A stretch of 6,389 nt of DNA. Source: Dehalococcoidia bacterium (GTDB lineage Bacteria; Chloroflexota; Dehalococcoidia; JACQUA01). The stretch lies in contig JAUYHV010000077.1 in NCBI GenBank assembly GCA_030689845.1, positions 1-6,389 of the forward strand, written 5' to 3'. Below the pieces are notes generated by a model, which was given only the letters and a program-made list of their open reading frames with translations, searched no databases and was not told where the DNA came from. Position 1 is the stretch's first letter. Each line of letters starts with the position of its first letter. Both the position numbers and the translations under genes were made by a program. Of the stretch, positions 5,978 through 6,389 are shown one piece after another.

Positions 5978-6389
5978 ATGGTTAATCATGGAAGTATTAA
6001 AGTTGCCGTCGGTCTGTCCGGCGGAGTGGATTCGGCTCTGTCCGCGGCTCTCCTGAAAAAGGAAGGCTATGAGGTGGTGGGAGTTTATCTCCACTGTTTC
6101 CCTGAGTCTTACCAAAAAACTTTAAACTGTACTGATAAGGAAGACTTTAAAATGGCCCAAGAGGTAGCTATGGTCCTGGGGATTCCGTTTACCTTTTTTG
6201 ATTTCGAAAAAGATTATCAAAAAAAGGTAATTAATTATTTCTTTGAGGAATATCGGGCTGGACGGACGCCCAATCCGTACGCGTTTTGGAACAAAGAAAT
6301 TAAATTCGGTTTGTTTTTGGAAAAAGCCACTCGGGAGCTGGGGGTGGATTTTGTGGCCACCGGGCATTATACGAGAATAGCTATCGAAA
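5978..6389 (+). CDS. mnmA: tRNA-specific 2-thiouridylase MnmA, N-terminal part (partial)
   Basis: MnmA uses ATP to adenylate U34 of tRNA-Lys/Glu/Gln in the cytoplasm, then transfers a persulfide sulfur to make 2-thiouridine. The 137 visible codons carry the PP-loop motif SGGVDS (14-19), the helix and strand context of the family (MAQEVAMVLGIPFTFFDF, EEYRAGRTPNP, NKEIKFG) and the ATGHYTR motif (127-133). The C-terminal part, including the catalytic persulfide Cys (Cys199 in E. coli), lies beyond the window. Unusually, the GRTPNPDxxCN motif reads GRTPNPYAFWN: Tyr101 stands where Asp99 and Trp104 where Cys102 of E. coli MnmA are expected. The flanking residues are intact, so misalignment or a frameshift is unlikely. 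The ATG at 5978 is chosen because it gives the usual short N-terminus before the first strand; a TTG at 5969 in the same frame is possible. It is separated from the surface-protein genes and is probably transcribed on its own or by read-through. Confidence 0.92.
   Translation, partial: MVNHGSIKVAVGLSGGVDSALSAALLKKEGYEVVGVYLHCFPESYQKTLNCTDKEDFKMAQEVAMVLGIPFTFFDFEKDYQKKVINYFFEEYRAGRTPNPYAFWNKEIKFGLFLEKATRELGVDFVATGHYTRIAIE

Noticed and set aside
6122..6367. Antisense open frame of 81 codons
   Set aside because: It is opposite mnmA, whose sense frame is conserved; this is a shadow.
1..6389. Alternative genetic code (TGA as Gly, as in Gracilibacteria/Absconditabacteria)
   Set aside because: TGA is a plausible stop at 910-912 and no in-frame TGA interrupts the large gene or the visible mnmA.
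1..6389. tRNA, rRNA or riboswitch
   Set aside because: The short non-coding stretches show no cloverleaf, rRNA-like or known riboswitch core that I can recognise.

Overview
The window looks like a piece of a Candidate Phyla Radiation (Patescibacteria) genome, most likely Microgenomates-like. This is inference from style, not a marker gene. The clues are a CCTGCC/GGCAGG palindromic repeat of a kind I associate with these genomes, a very long cysteine-rich secreted protein with Pro/Thr linkers, and that protein's C-terminal domain ending in W-x-E-V-A-P, which I recall from Microgenomates surface proteins. The standard bacterial code fits: TGA is a stop and Trp is TGG.

Layout, all on the + strand. 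Bases 1-60 can be read as the last 19 codons of an upstream gene. Bases 61-276 are non-coding. They hold a MITE/REP-like composite inverted repeat (105-197), a small hairpin (193-210) and a near-consensus sigma70 promoter (TTGACA, 17 bp, CATAAT; 239-267). That promoter would start transcription almost on the ATG of the next gene, giving a leaderless or near-leaderless mRNA. Bases 277-912 encode a 211-residue signal-anchored protein with a small beta-rich ectodomain. It overlaps by 4 bp (ATGA) the 1661-residue secreted modular protein at 909-5894, so the two form a coupled two-gene unit. After an 83 bp gap, mnmA (tRNA 2-thiouridylase) starts at 5978 and runs off the window.

The large protein reads as a mosaic: signal peptide, Cys-rich head, two Pro/Thr linkers around a small Cys-rich insert, an unrecognised beta domain, a carboxypeptidase-regulatory-like (CNA-B/SdrD-like) fold, a 'GWxCD...HGF...LP' carbohydrate-protein-type module, two tandem ~214-227 residue units each holding a BIG2-like and a second Ig-like domain, a spacer, and a Cys-free C-terminal domain with a likely beta-helix. 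The likely role is a cell-surface or extracellular structural protein or adhesin, with the small anchored protein as its membrane partner. The actual ligand is not visible.

The strongest oddity is in mnmA. The otherwise well-conserved GRTPNPDxxCN motif reads GRTPNPYAFWN, so the positions of the conserved Asp and the Cys that pairs with the catalytic persulfide Cys (Asp99 and Cys102 in E. coli) are Tyr and Trp.
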